Positions 1 to 8,292 of a stretch of DNA of 64,000 bases are shown in pieces. Source of the stretch: an uncultured Coriobacteriaceae bacterium (GTDB taxonomy: Bacteria > Actinomycetota > Coriobacteriia > Coriobacteriales > Atopobiaceae); contig CADAQM010000014.1 in assembly GCA_902790135.1 (NCBI GenBank), positions 28,576-92,575 on the forward strand. Reading direction: 5' to 3'. A program made the translations under genes and the position numbers. Position 1 is the first letter of the stretch. Each line of letters begins with the position of its first letter. The notes below the pieces were generated by a model. It worked only from the letters and a program-made list of their open reading frames with translations. It had not been told where the DNA came from and did not search any database.

Positions 1-50
1 GCAAAGCTACGTCAGCTACTGTTGGAGATCGACTCCATAGGAGATTTACT

Positions 51-1208
51 ATGATATACAGTCTTTCGAATGATACATGGGGCGATGAGGAAATCAGGGC
101 AGCACATGAGGTCATAGACTCTCGCTTTTTTACTATGGGTAAACGCGTAAGCGAGTACGAGAGGGAGTTTGCGAAAAAGTTTGGCTCAAAGCATGCTGTG
201 ATGTCCAATTCCGGATCATCAGCAAATCTGCTCAACATGGCGGCGCTCGTCTACTCGGGCAGGATGCATGTGGGGGACGAGGTCCTCGTGACGGCCGTTT
301 CTTGGAGTACGACATATTTTCCCATTGTACAGATGGGCCTCAGGCCGAGGCTCGTCGACATCGAGCTGGGGACTCTCAATGTGGACATCGCGCAGCTTGA
401 GGCAGCGCTCACCCCAAGGACCAAGGCGGTTATGGCAGTCAATCTGTTGGGCAATCCGAATAGGTTCGACTCGCTGCTTGAGTTCTGCGAACGGCACCAT
501 CTGATACTTATCGAGGACAACTGCGAGTCCATGGGAGCAACTTACGACGGCAAGGCAGCCGGGACGTTTGGTGTCCTAAGTTCCTTCTCGACGTACTACT
601 CGCATCACCTCTGCACCATGGAAGGCGGAATGAGCCTGACCGATGATGACGAGATGTACGAGTACCTGCTCTGTATTCGCTCGCATGGGTGGACGAGACA
701 TCTTCCCGAAAACGCCTCGATACACTCGAAAAGCGACGATCCCTTTTACGAGAGCTTCAACTTCATCATGCCCGGGTTTAATGTTCGCCCGCTCGAAATA
801 GAGGCAGCCATCGGTCTCGAGCAGCTTAAGAAGCTTGACGGTTTCGTAGCCCAGCGCAGGGAGAATGCTCGATATTTCCTAGAAAGCGTTGCGGCGCTTG
901 GCCTCATCACTCAGGAAGAGGTCGGCCAGTCTTCTTGGTTCGGGTTCTCAATCGTCCTCCCCGAAAGGATGGACGGGCAAAGGGATCGCTTCACGAGCGC
1001 ACTGCGTGACAGCGAAATCGAGGTCCGCCCCATTGTGGCGGGCAACTTTGCGCAACAGAAGGCCATGAAATTCATGCACGGCAGTGTTTGTGGGCCGCTG
1101 CATAACGCAGACTACGTGCATCGGAACGGATTCTTTGTGGGGAATCACTCTGTCGAAATGAGCCGGTGTATTGACCTGCTATGCGAGACACTCAAGTCAG
1201 TGCTGTAG
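51..1208 (+). CDS. DegT-family PLP enzyme, ColD/RfbH-like sugar 3-dehydrase
   Basis: 385-residue DegT/DnrJ/EryC1/StrS fold-type I PLP protein. The motif SHHLCTMEGGM (residues 184-194) places His185 where aminotransferases of this family have the Schiff-base lysine. Replacement of that lysine by histidine is the hallmark of the 3-dehydrases ColD (GDP-4-keto-6-deoxymannose) and E1/RfbH (CDP-4-keto-6-deoxyglucose), and the length also fits ColD. The start has a good ribosome site (TAGGAGA). The next gene makes GDP-mannose, so a GDP-3,6-dideoxyhexose (colitose-type) branch is inferred rather than the CDP route. No GDP-mannose dehydratase lies in the window; it could be upstream. The fold and His replacement are seen; the substrate is inferred. 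Confidence 0.8.
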   Translation: MIYSLSNDTWGDEEIRAAHEVIDSRFFTMGKRVSEYEREFAKKFGSKHAVMSNSGSSANLLNMAALVYSGRMHVGDEVLVTAVSWSTTYFPIVQMGLRPRLVDIELGTLNVDIAQLEAALTPRTKAVMAVNLLGNPNRFDSLLEFCERHHLILIEDNCESMGATYDGKAAGTFGVLSSFSTYYSHHLCTMEGGMSLTDDDEMYEYLLCIRSHGWTRHLPENASIHSKSDDPFYESFNFIMPGFNVRPLEIEAAIGLEQLKKLDGFVAQRRENARYFLESVAALGLITQEEVGQSSWFGFSIVLPERMDGQRDRFTSALRDSEIEVRPIVAGNFAQQKAMKFMHGSVCGPLHNADYVHRNGFFVGNHSVEMSRCIDLLCETLKSVL

Positions 1209-1232
1209 AGAGAGGTTCCCAAAGTCCATGGG

Positions 1233-4200
1233 ATGTTAGTGAAACTGGATGAGCAGATGCCCGATAGGCTCTTATACGATAAGTGGATACGTGCCCTTGA
1301 TGGATCGGTGGAACCTTGGGAAGCCGTCGAGCTGGCTCAGCCCGATGCTCGTGAGGATGCTTTTGCTGGTGACCTTCGCTTTGGCACGGGTGGGATACGC
1401 TGCCTCATGGGAATCGGTCCCAACCGCATGAATCGACTCACGATCGGTAAGGCTGCGCAGGGGCTGGCCAACTGGCTCAATGACCTTCCCGGGCACAAGA
1501 CGGTCGCCATTGGCTATGACACGCGTTTCCACAGCCGTGAGTTTGCCGAAACGACGGCATGCGTGCTTGCGTCCAGCGGAATCAAGGCGCTCATCTTCTC
1601 GTCCCCGCAGCCCACGCCGGTGCTCGACTTTGCAACCAGAAGATTGGGCTGCAGCGTTGGCGTGGTAATAACGGCATCCCACAACCCCAGGGAGTACAAC
1701 GGCTTTAAGGTATATGGTCCAGATGGGGTGCAGGCGATCGATGGCATGGCTCGCGCTATACAGGCGCGGATCGAGGAAATCGACCCCTTCGAAGACGTCA
1801 AGTTCATGGACTTCTCGTCAGCCCAGGAAAGGGGCCTGATCTCCTATGTCGATGACAAGCTCCTTCTAGAATACCGTGAGTCAGTGCTCGGCTGCCGGCT
1901 TGGGGTCGACTGCTCGAACCTATCCGTCGTCTACTCCCCTTTGGATGGGACCGGGCTGGTACATGCGAGAGCGATGTTGGAGAGCCTCGGCGTTGCGTAT
2001 TCGCTCGTCGAAGAGCAAGCTGGCATGGACAGCAGCTTTAGCAGCTGCCCCAAGCCCAACCCCGAGAATCCCGATGCGATGGCGATGGGCATGACCCAGA
2101 TGGTCGACAGGGGAGCAGACCTCTTTCTGGCAACCGACCCCGATGCGGATCGCGTTGGCGTGGCATGCCTAGATGAGGGCAGGCCTCGCTTGCTGACGGG
2201 TAACGAGGTCGGGATTCTGTTGCTGGATTGGATATGCAGGCACCGCAATGCAGGAGAGGGGAATGCCGTCGCAGTGACCACGGTGGTATCCGCCCCTCTG
2301 GCAGACGACATCTGCAGGTGCAACGACGTCGAGCTGAGGCGAGTCCTCACGGGCTTCAAATACGTCGGTGAGCAGATCGGACGCATCGAGTCCGCAGGGG
2401 ATGAGTTCCTCTTCGGTCTCGAGGAGTCCGACGGCTACCTGCGGGGCACGTACGCCCGCGACAAGGATGGTATCAACGCGCTCATGCTCGTATGTGAGAT
2501 TGCCGCCTACTACAAGATGCGTGGGCAGACCCTTGCGGAGGCGTTGGAGTCGCTCTATGCACGATATGGCTATTCGCTTGGGAGACAGATTTCCTTTGAG
2601 CTGCCCGGCTCCGACGGGAAGGCTTCGGTTGGCAGGTTGATGCGGCGCCTTCGCGAGACCCCGCCTCGCAGCATCGCCGGTAGGGAGATAACGGACACGG
2701 TGGATTACCTCTCTGGTGTGCCGATACCCGTCGTGGGCAGGCCAAGGGACGAGCGCCTCCCTCCCTCCAACGTGGTCGAATGGCGCCTGGAGGATGGCTC
2801 GCGCGTGATCGCGCGGCCGTCTGGCACCGAGCCAAAGCTCAAGGTGTACGTCTTCGCAAATGGACCGTCACGGGACTCCGCCGAGTCGCTTCTGAGGACG
2901 ATGGTCTCCGAGGTGCGGACGTTTCTGGATCAGAAGGAACTCGAGAAGAATGAGGGAGGAACCATGACACACGTTGTGCTCCTTTCGGGTGGCTCTGGCG
3001 CCCGTCTCTGGCCGCTTTCCAACTCCGCCCGCTCAAAGCAGTTCCTAAAGGTGCTGCGCGACGAGGCGGGAAACCACGTCTCCATGGTGCAGCGCGTCTT
3101 CGGGCAGATCGCCGCAGTTGACGAGGACCTTGACGTTACGATTGCCACAAGCGCCGTGCAGTCAGGCGCGCTCTCCCTGCAGGTGGGAGGACGCTTCGAG
3201 CTTGCAGCAGAGCCCGAAAGACGTGACACGGCGCCAGCCATCATGCTTGCATGTGCCCACCTTTCCATGGTGCAAGGCGCGTCAGACAATGACCCCGTGG
3301 TAGTCATGCCTATCGATACGTATGCCGACCAGGAATACTACGACAGGATTCCCGCCGTGGCCGATGCCGTGCTCGCTGGCGTCTCGGACCTCGTGCTGCT
3401 CGGGGTCACGCCCACCTACCCGTCCGAGAAGTACGGCTATATATTGCCGGCCTCCACCGAAGGCGACGTCTGGCCAGTTGCGACTTTTCGCGAGAAGCCA
3501 GACGTAAAGACTGCCGAGGGCTACATAGAACAAGGCGGTCTTTGGAACTGTGGGGTCTTCGGCTTCCGCTTGGGATGGTTGAGGAAGCTCTCCAACGGCT
3601 ACTACAATGCGGAAAGCTACAATGACATGCTCGCGCACTATGGCGAGCTGCCGAAGAACAGCTTTGACTACGAGGTTGTAGAGAAGGCCCAGAGCATCTC
3701 CGTTGTTCCCTACTCGGGTACGTGGAAGGACCTGGGGACGTGGAACACGCTTGCAGAGGAGATGGCTGAGCCATACTCGGGATCCGTCTGGGTGGACGAG
3801 GCAACGACGTCCAACGTTCACGTCATCAATGAGACCAGGCTGCCTATGGTTGTCGCGGGTGTATCGGATGCCGTGGTCGTGGCAACCGCAGACGGCATTC
3901 TGGTTACCGGAAAGGATGCGAGTTCTCACATTAAGGTACTTGTCGAAGAGGCTTCCAATGACAGGCCCATGTACGAACGTCGCGAATGGGGCGAATACCG
4001 GGTGGTTGATGCCGGCGATTACGATGATGGCAATCATACGCTCACTAAGGAGCTTGTTCTGAATTCTGGCAGACAGTTATCCTATCAGCGGCACCACCAT
4101 AGGGCCGAGGTATGGACTATCGCGAGTGGCATTGGCGAGGTCGTGCTTGACGGAGAGGTGATTCCTGTAGAAGCTGGTGATTCTGTTCGCATTGACCCCA

Positions 4201-4310
4201 TGCAGATGCATGCAGCGAGGGCTATAACTGAGCTTCATATCATAGCGGTGCAGGTCGGATGGCCTCTCGTCGAGGAGGACATTGAGCGCTTTGGTTTCTA
4301 TTGGGAGTAG
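1233..4310 (+). CDS. Fused phosphomannomutase / mannose-1-phosphate guanylyltransferase / mannose-6-phosphate isomerase
   Basis: 1025 residues joining two usually separate GDP-mannose enzymes. Residues 1-565 are an alpha-D-phosphohexomutase: phosphoserine loop TASHNP (Ser149), metal loop DPDADR (302-307), sugar loop GLEESDG (395-401) and phosphate loop RPSGTEPK. From Met578 follows a type II GMP-PMI: nucleotidyl motif GGSGARLWPLS, then FREKP, and a C-terminal cupin with a QRHHHRAE stretch. Together they would convert mannose-6-phosphate or fructose-6-phosphate to GDP-mannose. Odd point: GAGGGAGG and an ATG at 2964 lie at the domain boundary, and an out-of-frame TGA sits at 2951, exactly as in a two-gene operon. 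A free second protein may therefore also be made, or a 1-nt indel may have joined two genes. The ribosome site for 1233 is weak; an in-frame ATG at 1257 is an alternative start. Confidence 0.85.
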   Translation: MLVKLDEQMPDRLLYDKWIRALDGSVEPWEAVELAQPDAREDAFAGDLRFGTGGIRCLMGIGPNRMNRLTIGKAAQGLANWLNDLPGHKTVAIGYDTRFHSREFAETTACVLASSGIKALIFSSPQPTPVLDFATRRLGCSVGVVITASHNPREYNGFKVYGPDGVQAIDGMARAIQARIEEIDPFEDVKFMDFSSAQERGLISYVDDKLLLEYRESVLGCRLGVDCSNLSVVYSPLDGTGLVHARAMLESLGVAYSLVEEQAGMDSSFSSCPKPNPENPDAMAMGMTQMVDRGADLFLATDPDADRVGVACLDEGRPRLLTGNEVGILLLDWICRHRNAGEGNAVAVTTVVSAPLADDICRCNDVELRRVLTGFKYVGEQIGRIESAGDEFLFGLEESDGYLRGTYARDKDGINALMLVCEIAAYYKMRGQTLAEALESLYARYGYSLGRQISFELPGSDGKASVGRLMRRLRETPPRSIAGREITDTVDYLSGVPIPVVGRPRDERLPPSNVVEWRLEDGSRVIARPSGTEPKLKVYVFANGPSRDSAESLLRTMVSEVRTFLDQKELEKNEGGTMTHVVLLSGGSGARLWPLSNSARSKQFLKVLRDEAGNHVSMVQRVFGQIAAVDEDLDVTIATSAVQSGALSLQVGGRFELAAEPERRDTAPAIMLACAHLSMVQGASDNDPVVVMPIDTYADQEYYDRIPAVADAVLAGVSDLVLLGVTPTYPSEKYGYILPASTEGDVWPVATFREKPDVKTAEGYIEQGGLWNCGVFGFRLGWLRKLSNGYYNAESYNDMLAHYGELPKNSFDYEVVEKAQSISVVPYSGTWKDLGTWNTLAEEMAEPYSGSVWVDEATTSNVHVINETRLPMVVAGVSDAVVVATADGILVTGKDASSHIKVLVEEASNDRPMYERREWGEYRVVDAGDYDDGNHTLTKELVLNSGRQLSYQRHHHRAEVWTIASGIGEVVLDGEVIPVEAGDSVRIDPMQMHAARAITELHIIAVQVGWPLVEEDIERFGFYWE
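2964..4310 (+). other. Possible internal translation start for stand-alone ManC-like protein
   Basis: Inside the fusion gene, GAGGGAGG at 2952-2959 precedes an in-frame ATG at 2964 by about 5 nt. The ATG begins exactly at the conserved N-terminus of mannose-1-phosphate guanylyltransferases (MTHVVLLSGGSGARLWPL). Initiation here would give a 448-residue GMP-PMI in addition to the 1025-residue fusion. The ribosome site is seen; its use is inferred. Confidence 0.45.
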
Positions 4311-4805
4311 TCCATCACATACTTGCCCAGAGGCTGGCCGGTGTAGGCCTGCTTGGGACTAGAAAAAGCAAGGGCGTAAGGGAACGGCAATGCACGGGCA
4401 TGTGCCATACAGTGACTCTGGCTGGCGGTGGCGCAAAGCCAAGTCTCCATGAGCATGTCCCATACTTTGTGCCCAACAACCGGTTTGACGTCAGCGTAAT
4501 ATTGGGTTCGGATAAGGAAAGCGATGGCGCCGCCAGATTTGACCGCTGCGCACGCGAGTCTTACACACAGGTGGTTCCAATCGAGCACATGGGGGATGAT
4601 TTTCTACAGCAGCTGCGCTTTTCACCGGGGAACGAGGAGACGCGTAGCCTGTCGCGCTTGAAAGATGCGCGCAGACGTTCTTTGCCACTACGTGATGCTG
4701 TGCCAAAGCCCGTAATTTTAATCTAACTATGCGAGAATAAGCGGTACGCTATCAACCTACGTTATGCGGGCGTGAACTCGCGCTCCAGCCGTGAAGGAAG
4801 AATAC
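4311..4805. other. Gene-free stretch, possibly decayed
   Basis: Between the GDP-mannose gene and the ATP-grasp gene lie about 490 nt with no recognisable product. Open frames exist on both strands (for example minus 4298-4588), but none has a convincing ribosome site or a family I recognise, and they overlap the end of the upstream gene. It may be remnant sequence; no terminal inverted repeats were seen. Confidence 0.4.
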
Positions 4806-5720
4806 ATGCCTATGATTCCATTAAATGAGATATATCCCTTGCGTCGTCTGCACTATGCCTTGAACTACGAGATACCCTTGAAGCTCCTTGGCGAGGAACG
4901 GACGGAGCGCAAGAGGTTCAAGGACACCTTTGGCTTCGAACCCAACCTGGAGAATCCCCAGACGCTCAACGAGAAGATCATTTGGCTTAAACTCCATGAC
5001 CACAGGGATCTGTGCACTCTGGTTGCCGACAAGTATCGGGTGCGCGACTATTGGGCAGAGAACTTTGGTCCGGAACACCTAATCCCCCTCGTGGGCAAGC
5101 TTGATAGCTGGAAGGATGTGCGTCGCGAGGTCTTTCCCGACTACCCCACCATTCTCAAGTGCAACAACGGGGCTGGTACGTGGCATATCGTGCGCGACCC
5201 GGATGCCGTTGACTACAAGTGGCTACGTAAGCACGCCCGCATCTGGATGAACTTCAACCACTATTACGCGACGCGAGAGTGGCAGTACAAGAACGTCAAG
5301 CCCTGCTTGCTCATAGAGAAGCTGCTTCTGACGCCAGAAGGCAAGGTTCCCGAGGACGTAAAGATCTTCTTCTTCAACGGCGAGTGCGCCTTCATCTACA
5401 AGGTCATCAATCGCGAGACCGACAACTACCGTGCCTTTTTCTCGCCGGAATGGGAGCTGCTGCCCTTCCAGTTCACCTCAAAGGCAAAGTACAAGGTCAT
5501 CGACAAGCCCATCACCGAGCCTCGCCCCCAGCGGCTTGACGACATGATCGCCATAGGGTCCGAGATCGCCAAGAATTTCAAGAGCGTGCGCGTGGACTTC
5601 TACGACATGGGCGAGGAGTTCTATTATGGCGAGATCACCCTCTGCCATGGGGGTGGCTATAACTCCTTCTTCCCCCCGGAGTACGAGGAGAAGTACGCGA
5701 AGATGCTCAAGATCGATTAG
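4806..5720 (+). CDS. TupA-like ATP-grasp family polysaccharide protein
   Basis: 304 residues resembling the TupA-like ATP-grasp family found in capsule and teichuronopeptide loci. The N-terminal half carries the characteristic LNEKIIWLKLHD and ADKYRVRDY segments; later come ILKCNNGAG (nucleotide-loop region), EDVKIFFFNGE and VRVDFYDMGEEFYYGEITLCHGGG. Such proteins are thought to ligate amino acids or modify glycans, but the exact reaction is unknown. I chose ATG 4806 because AAGGAAG lies just upstream; an in-frame GTG at 4791 overlaps that ribosome site. The gene converges on the minus-strand Fe-S gene and ends at a strong hairpin. Confidence 0.75.
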   Translation: MPMIPLNEIYPLRRLHYALNYEIPLKLLGEERTERKRFKDTFGFEPNLENPQTLNEKIIWLKLHDHRDLCTLVADKYRVRDYWAENFGPEHLIPLVGKLDSWKDVRREVFPDYPTILKCNNGAGTWHIVRDPDAVDYKWLRKHARIWMNFNHYYATREWQYKNVKPCLLIEKLLLTPEGKVPEDVKIFFFNGECAFIYKVINRETDNYRAFFSPEWELLPFQFTSKAKYKVIDKPITEPRPQRLDDMIAIGSEIAKNFKSVRVDFYDMGEEFYYGEITLCHGGGYNSFFPPEYEEKYAKMLKID

Positions 5721-5727
5721 GGCTTGT

Positions 5728-5765
5728 GGGCGTGAGGGAGAGCCGAGGAGCGATCCCTCACGCCC
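5728..5765. terminator. Bidirectional hairpin between convergent genes
   Basis: A perfect 12-bp stem (5728-5739 with 5754-5765, GGGCGTGAGGGA and its complement) with a 14-nt loop separates the convergent ATP-grasp and Fe-S genes and overlaps the stop of the latter. There is no T-run, so termination is likely but not certain. Confidence 0.6.
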
Positions 5766-6966
5766 GGCCCAAGAGCTTGCGGAGGAGTTGGACGGGGCGG
5801 GTGTCGTACACGAGGTCTATGAGGTAGTACGTCCCCATCTGGCGGATGCAATAGCGCTTGATCTTGGCGTAGTCGCCCTCACGGAACATCTTGAGCACCA
5901 GGTCACGGTCTGCAGGCTTTGGCTGGGGCGTGCGGACCGCCTCTCCCGATGCCGAGATGTCCTCAATCGCACAGGCTTCGAGCCTGAGGTTGGCATTATG
6001 GACAAGCGTACTTCCCTTGGATGAGTTGGCAAGTACGGCGGAGATGCCGCATGTGGGGTCAAAGGGACCCCCGTTGGCCGTCAGAAATTCCGGCTTGGTG
6101 TTCTCGATGCCCCAGAAGTCTCCCAAGGAGAGGTCGCCCACGCGTCTAGGGCAGGCGTAGGGGCAGGTGTGGCACGACTCCCTATAGAACTTGGAGTATT
6201 GGAAGAGGTACCAGTAGGCCTCCTGCAGGGCAGTGTTACGCACGGTCTTGCCGTTTGCAAGCTCGTATCTCGGCTTGTATCCGACTCCACGCGACTTGTC
6301 ACGAAAGGCATAGCCCACAATCTCACTGCGATGCTTCTTGGCTAGGTAGGCAAGATAGAGGTTGAGATGGGCGTGGGAGGTGTTGCCATGGCAGAAGATG
6401 TCCACGGTGTACAGGCCCTCGTGGTCGCATCCCAAGTAGCCGTAGAGCCCGGCAATCTGGCAGGGAAGGCCCGCAAATAGGACCCGCCCCCCCTTCTTGA
6501 GGGCATCCTCTACCTCGTGGAAGACGGGATAGGCCTCGCCAAGGACGTACTTGGAATTCTGCAGGCGTGCCAGGCCCGCCTCATCCCGTACCGCCTCGTG
6601 GACGACATGGGCAACGGAGTGCGAAACGTGCATGACGGCGCCGTAGACAACGCCGCCCTCGCGCAGGAAGCCACGGGCAACTTCATAGAAGGCACCGCCC
6701 GAGGCAGATGTCAGCAGTACCTCACGGGACGGCGACTGTGCCGCAAAGACCGCCTCCTGCGTACGAAGCTCTGGGGGGTTGTGCACGGGACAGGTTTTCG
6801 TGCATCGCCCGCAGTGAACGCAGGCATCGTCATCAATCACCGCGCGAGCAAATCCGTCGGGACGGTCGTCCATCGAGATTGCCGCAACTGGGCAGGCTAC
6901 TAGGCAAGCTCCGCATCCCGTGCATCGGGCGCCATCCACTACCCCGGTCACGACTTCGACTTCCAT
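5758..6966 (-). CDS. Fe-S protein with F420 hydrogenase/dehydrogenase beta-subunit domain
   Basis: 402 residues. The N-terminus is a two-cluster ferredoxin: CTGCGACLVACP and CVHCGRCTKTCP each supply four cysteines for a [4Fe-4S] centre. The rest matches the coenzyme F420 hydrogenase/dehydrogenase beta-subunit C-terminal family (GLPCQIAGLYGYL, DIFCHGNTSH, GDFWGIE, and a CHTCPYACP cysteine group). Members sit in many exopolysaccharide loci, where they are proposed to carry out a flavin- or Fe-S-dependent redox step on a sugar; the substrate is unknown. The start overlaps the end of the CapA-like gene by 19 nt, implying translational coupling. Confidence 0.75.
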   Translation of the reverse strand: MEVEVVTGVVDGARCTGCGACLVACPVAAISMDDRPDGFARAVIDDDACVHCGRCTKTCPVHNPPELRTQEAVFAAQSPSREVLLTSASGGAFYEVARGFLREGGVVYGAVMHVSHSVAHVVHEAVRDEAGLARLQNSKYVLGEAYPVFHEVEDALKKGGRVLFAGLPCQIAGLYGYLGCDHEGLYTVDIFCHGNTSHAHLNLYLAYLAKKHRSEIVGYAFRDKSRGVGYKPRYELANGKTVRNTALQEAYWYLFQYSKFYRESCHTCPYACPRRVGDLSLGDFWGIENTKPEFLTANGGPFDPTCGISAVLANSSKGSTLVHNANLRLEACAIEDISASGEAVRTPQPKPADRDLVLKMFREGDYAKIKRYCIRQMGTYYLIDLVYDTRPVQLLRKLLGRA

Positions 6967-8105
6967 TCGCGAATGACAAGGTCGCTCATAATCTCGTAGT
7001 GGGTCTCGCAGGAGAGCCAGTTGTCCAATATGAGCCAGTCGGTCTTGGTGAAGCGCTTGCCATAGAGATAACGGCTGTAGAGCCTGCCGGTAAGCTTGTC
7101 GAGTCCGGCGAAGATGGGGAATCTGCTATACCAACCAAAGAGACGATCGAGGTAGAACCGGCGACGCTCTTGCAGGCGCTTTTCGTAAAGGTCCTGGAAG
7201 TGCTCCTCGTCCTGGATTTCTCTGCCGCGCTCCTCAAAGGCTTCGAGAACAGCCGAACGCTCCTCGTCGGTTGCAAGGTGAATGGTGTCCTCGGGCTTGA
7301 TGCGCACATTGAAGTTTACGCTCAGGCTCTCTTTGCTGATGTCCGCCTCGATGAGCAGACCCGAGAAGCGGAACTCGTTTTTGGTTGGCCGGGCAAAAAA
7401 GAAATCCCCCTGGCCATAGACGATGGTCTTTCCCTTGTAGACCTCGGAGCAGCCGATGCAGTGGGTATGTTGTCCGACCACGAGGTCTGCCCCACAGTCT
7501 ACAAACTTGCGAAGGGCACGGCGCTCGTTGGGCAGGGGGTAGCGGTACTCGATCATGCCGCCGTGGTAGAACACGATGAGCTGGTCGCAATGGGTCTTTG
7601 CCTCGCGAACCTCGTCAAAGCTGACCAAAGGGTCGTAGGGATTGACACCAGCCGTGTGCTCGCCGGCTGCGTTGAACTCGTGCTCGGCGCAGACATAGAA
7701 GCCCACGGTGAGGTCGCCGAACGTGAGATAGAAGGGCTTACGGGCCTCCTCAATGTCTTGGCCCGCTCCGACGCTCGCAATACCATGCTCAGCGAGGACC
7801 TGCTTGGTGTGTTCGATGCCTTCGGCTCCAAGGTTGATGGAGTGGTTGTTGGCTAGCACCATGAGGTCTGGATGGATGGCATCAACGCCTGGCATGCAAC
7901 GTTCGGGCGTGGTGATGATCGGCCCGTATTTTGGGATGGCTGAGCCGGCGCCCTCGATGGCCGTCTCGAAGTCGAACACGCGGTAGTCAAAGCTGGCAAG
8001 ATAGTCCAGCAGCTCACGCCCATAAAGCGTCTCTGCGTCACCCTGCTCGAAGAGGTCAAAGTTTGCCTTGGTCGGAGCAAAGTCGCCGCCAATAAAAAGT
8101 CTCAC
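6948..8105 (-). CDS. CapA-like metallophosphatase-fold protein
   Basis: 385 residues of the CapA/PgsA poly-gamma-glutamate/capsule family with a calcineurin-like phosphatase fold. Metal-site motifs are visible: GGDFAP at the N-terminus, DFETAI, LANNHSINLGAEG, FYHGGMIEY and GADLVVGQHTHCIG. No signal peptide or membrane anchor is evident, so this member may be cytoplasmic. Translation starts at a GTG with AGAAGGAG just upstream. It is the first gene of a two-gene minus-strand unit with the Fe-S protein, divergent from a glycosyltransferase, and probably acts in surface-polymer synthesis. The exact reaction is unknown for most of the family. Confidence 0.75.
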   Translation of the reverse strand: MRLFIGGDFAPTKANFDLFEQGDAETLYGRELLDYLASFDYRVFDFETAIEGAGSAIPKYGPIITTPERCMPGVDAIHPDLMVLANNHSINLGAEGIEHTKQVLAEHGIASVGAGQDIEEARKPFYLTFGDLTVGFYVCAEHEFNAAGEHTAGVNPYDPLVSFDEVREAKTHCDQLIVFYHGGMIEYRYPLPNERRALRKFVDCGADLVVGQHTHCIGCSEVYKGKTIVYGQGDFFFARPTKNEFRFSGLLIEADISKESLSVNFNVRIKPEDTIHLATDEERSAVLEAFEERGREIQDEEHFQDLYEKRLQERRRFYLDRLFGWYSRFPIFAGLDKLTGRLYSRYLYGKRFTKTDWLILDNWLSCETHYEIMSDLVIREWKSKS

Positions 8106-8292
8106 GGGACTCCTTCTTCTGTGGGCTAAAATAATGAGATTGTCATTTTACCCCTGTTCCTCACTGATTGATAGCTCTCTTCCGCCTGTCTGGAGCCTAT
8201 GGTGACGGGGATAGGCTGGGGGATGCTGCCAGAAAACCCCTCCTGCTTGGTGTAGAGTGAAACCATACGTGCGATCGAGAGGATTCACTTAG

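Noticed and set aside
4298..4588. 96-codon minus-strand frame in the gap after the GDP-mannose gene
   Set aside because: No ribosome site, overlaps the end of a certain gene and resembles no known family; considered as a transposase remnant but nothing supports that.
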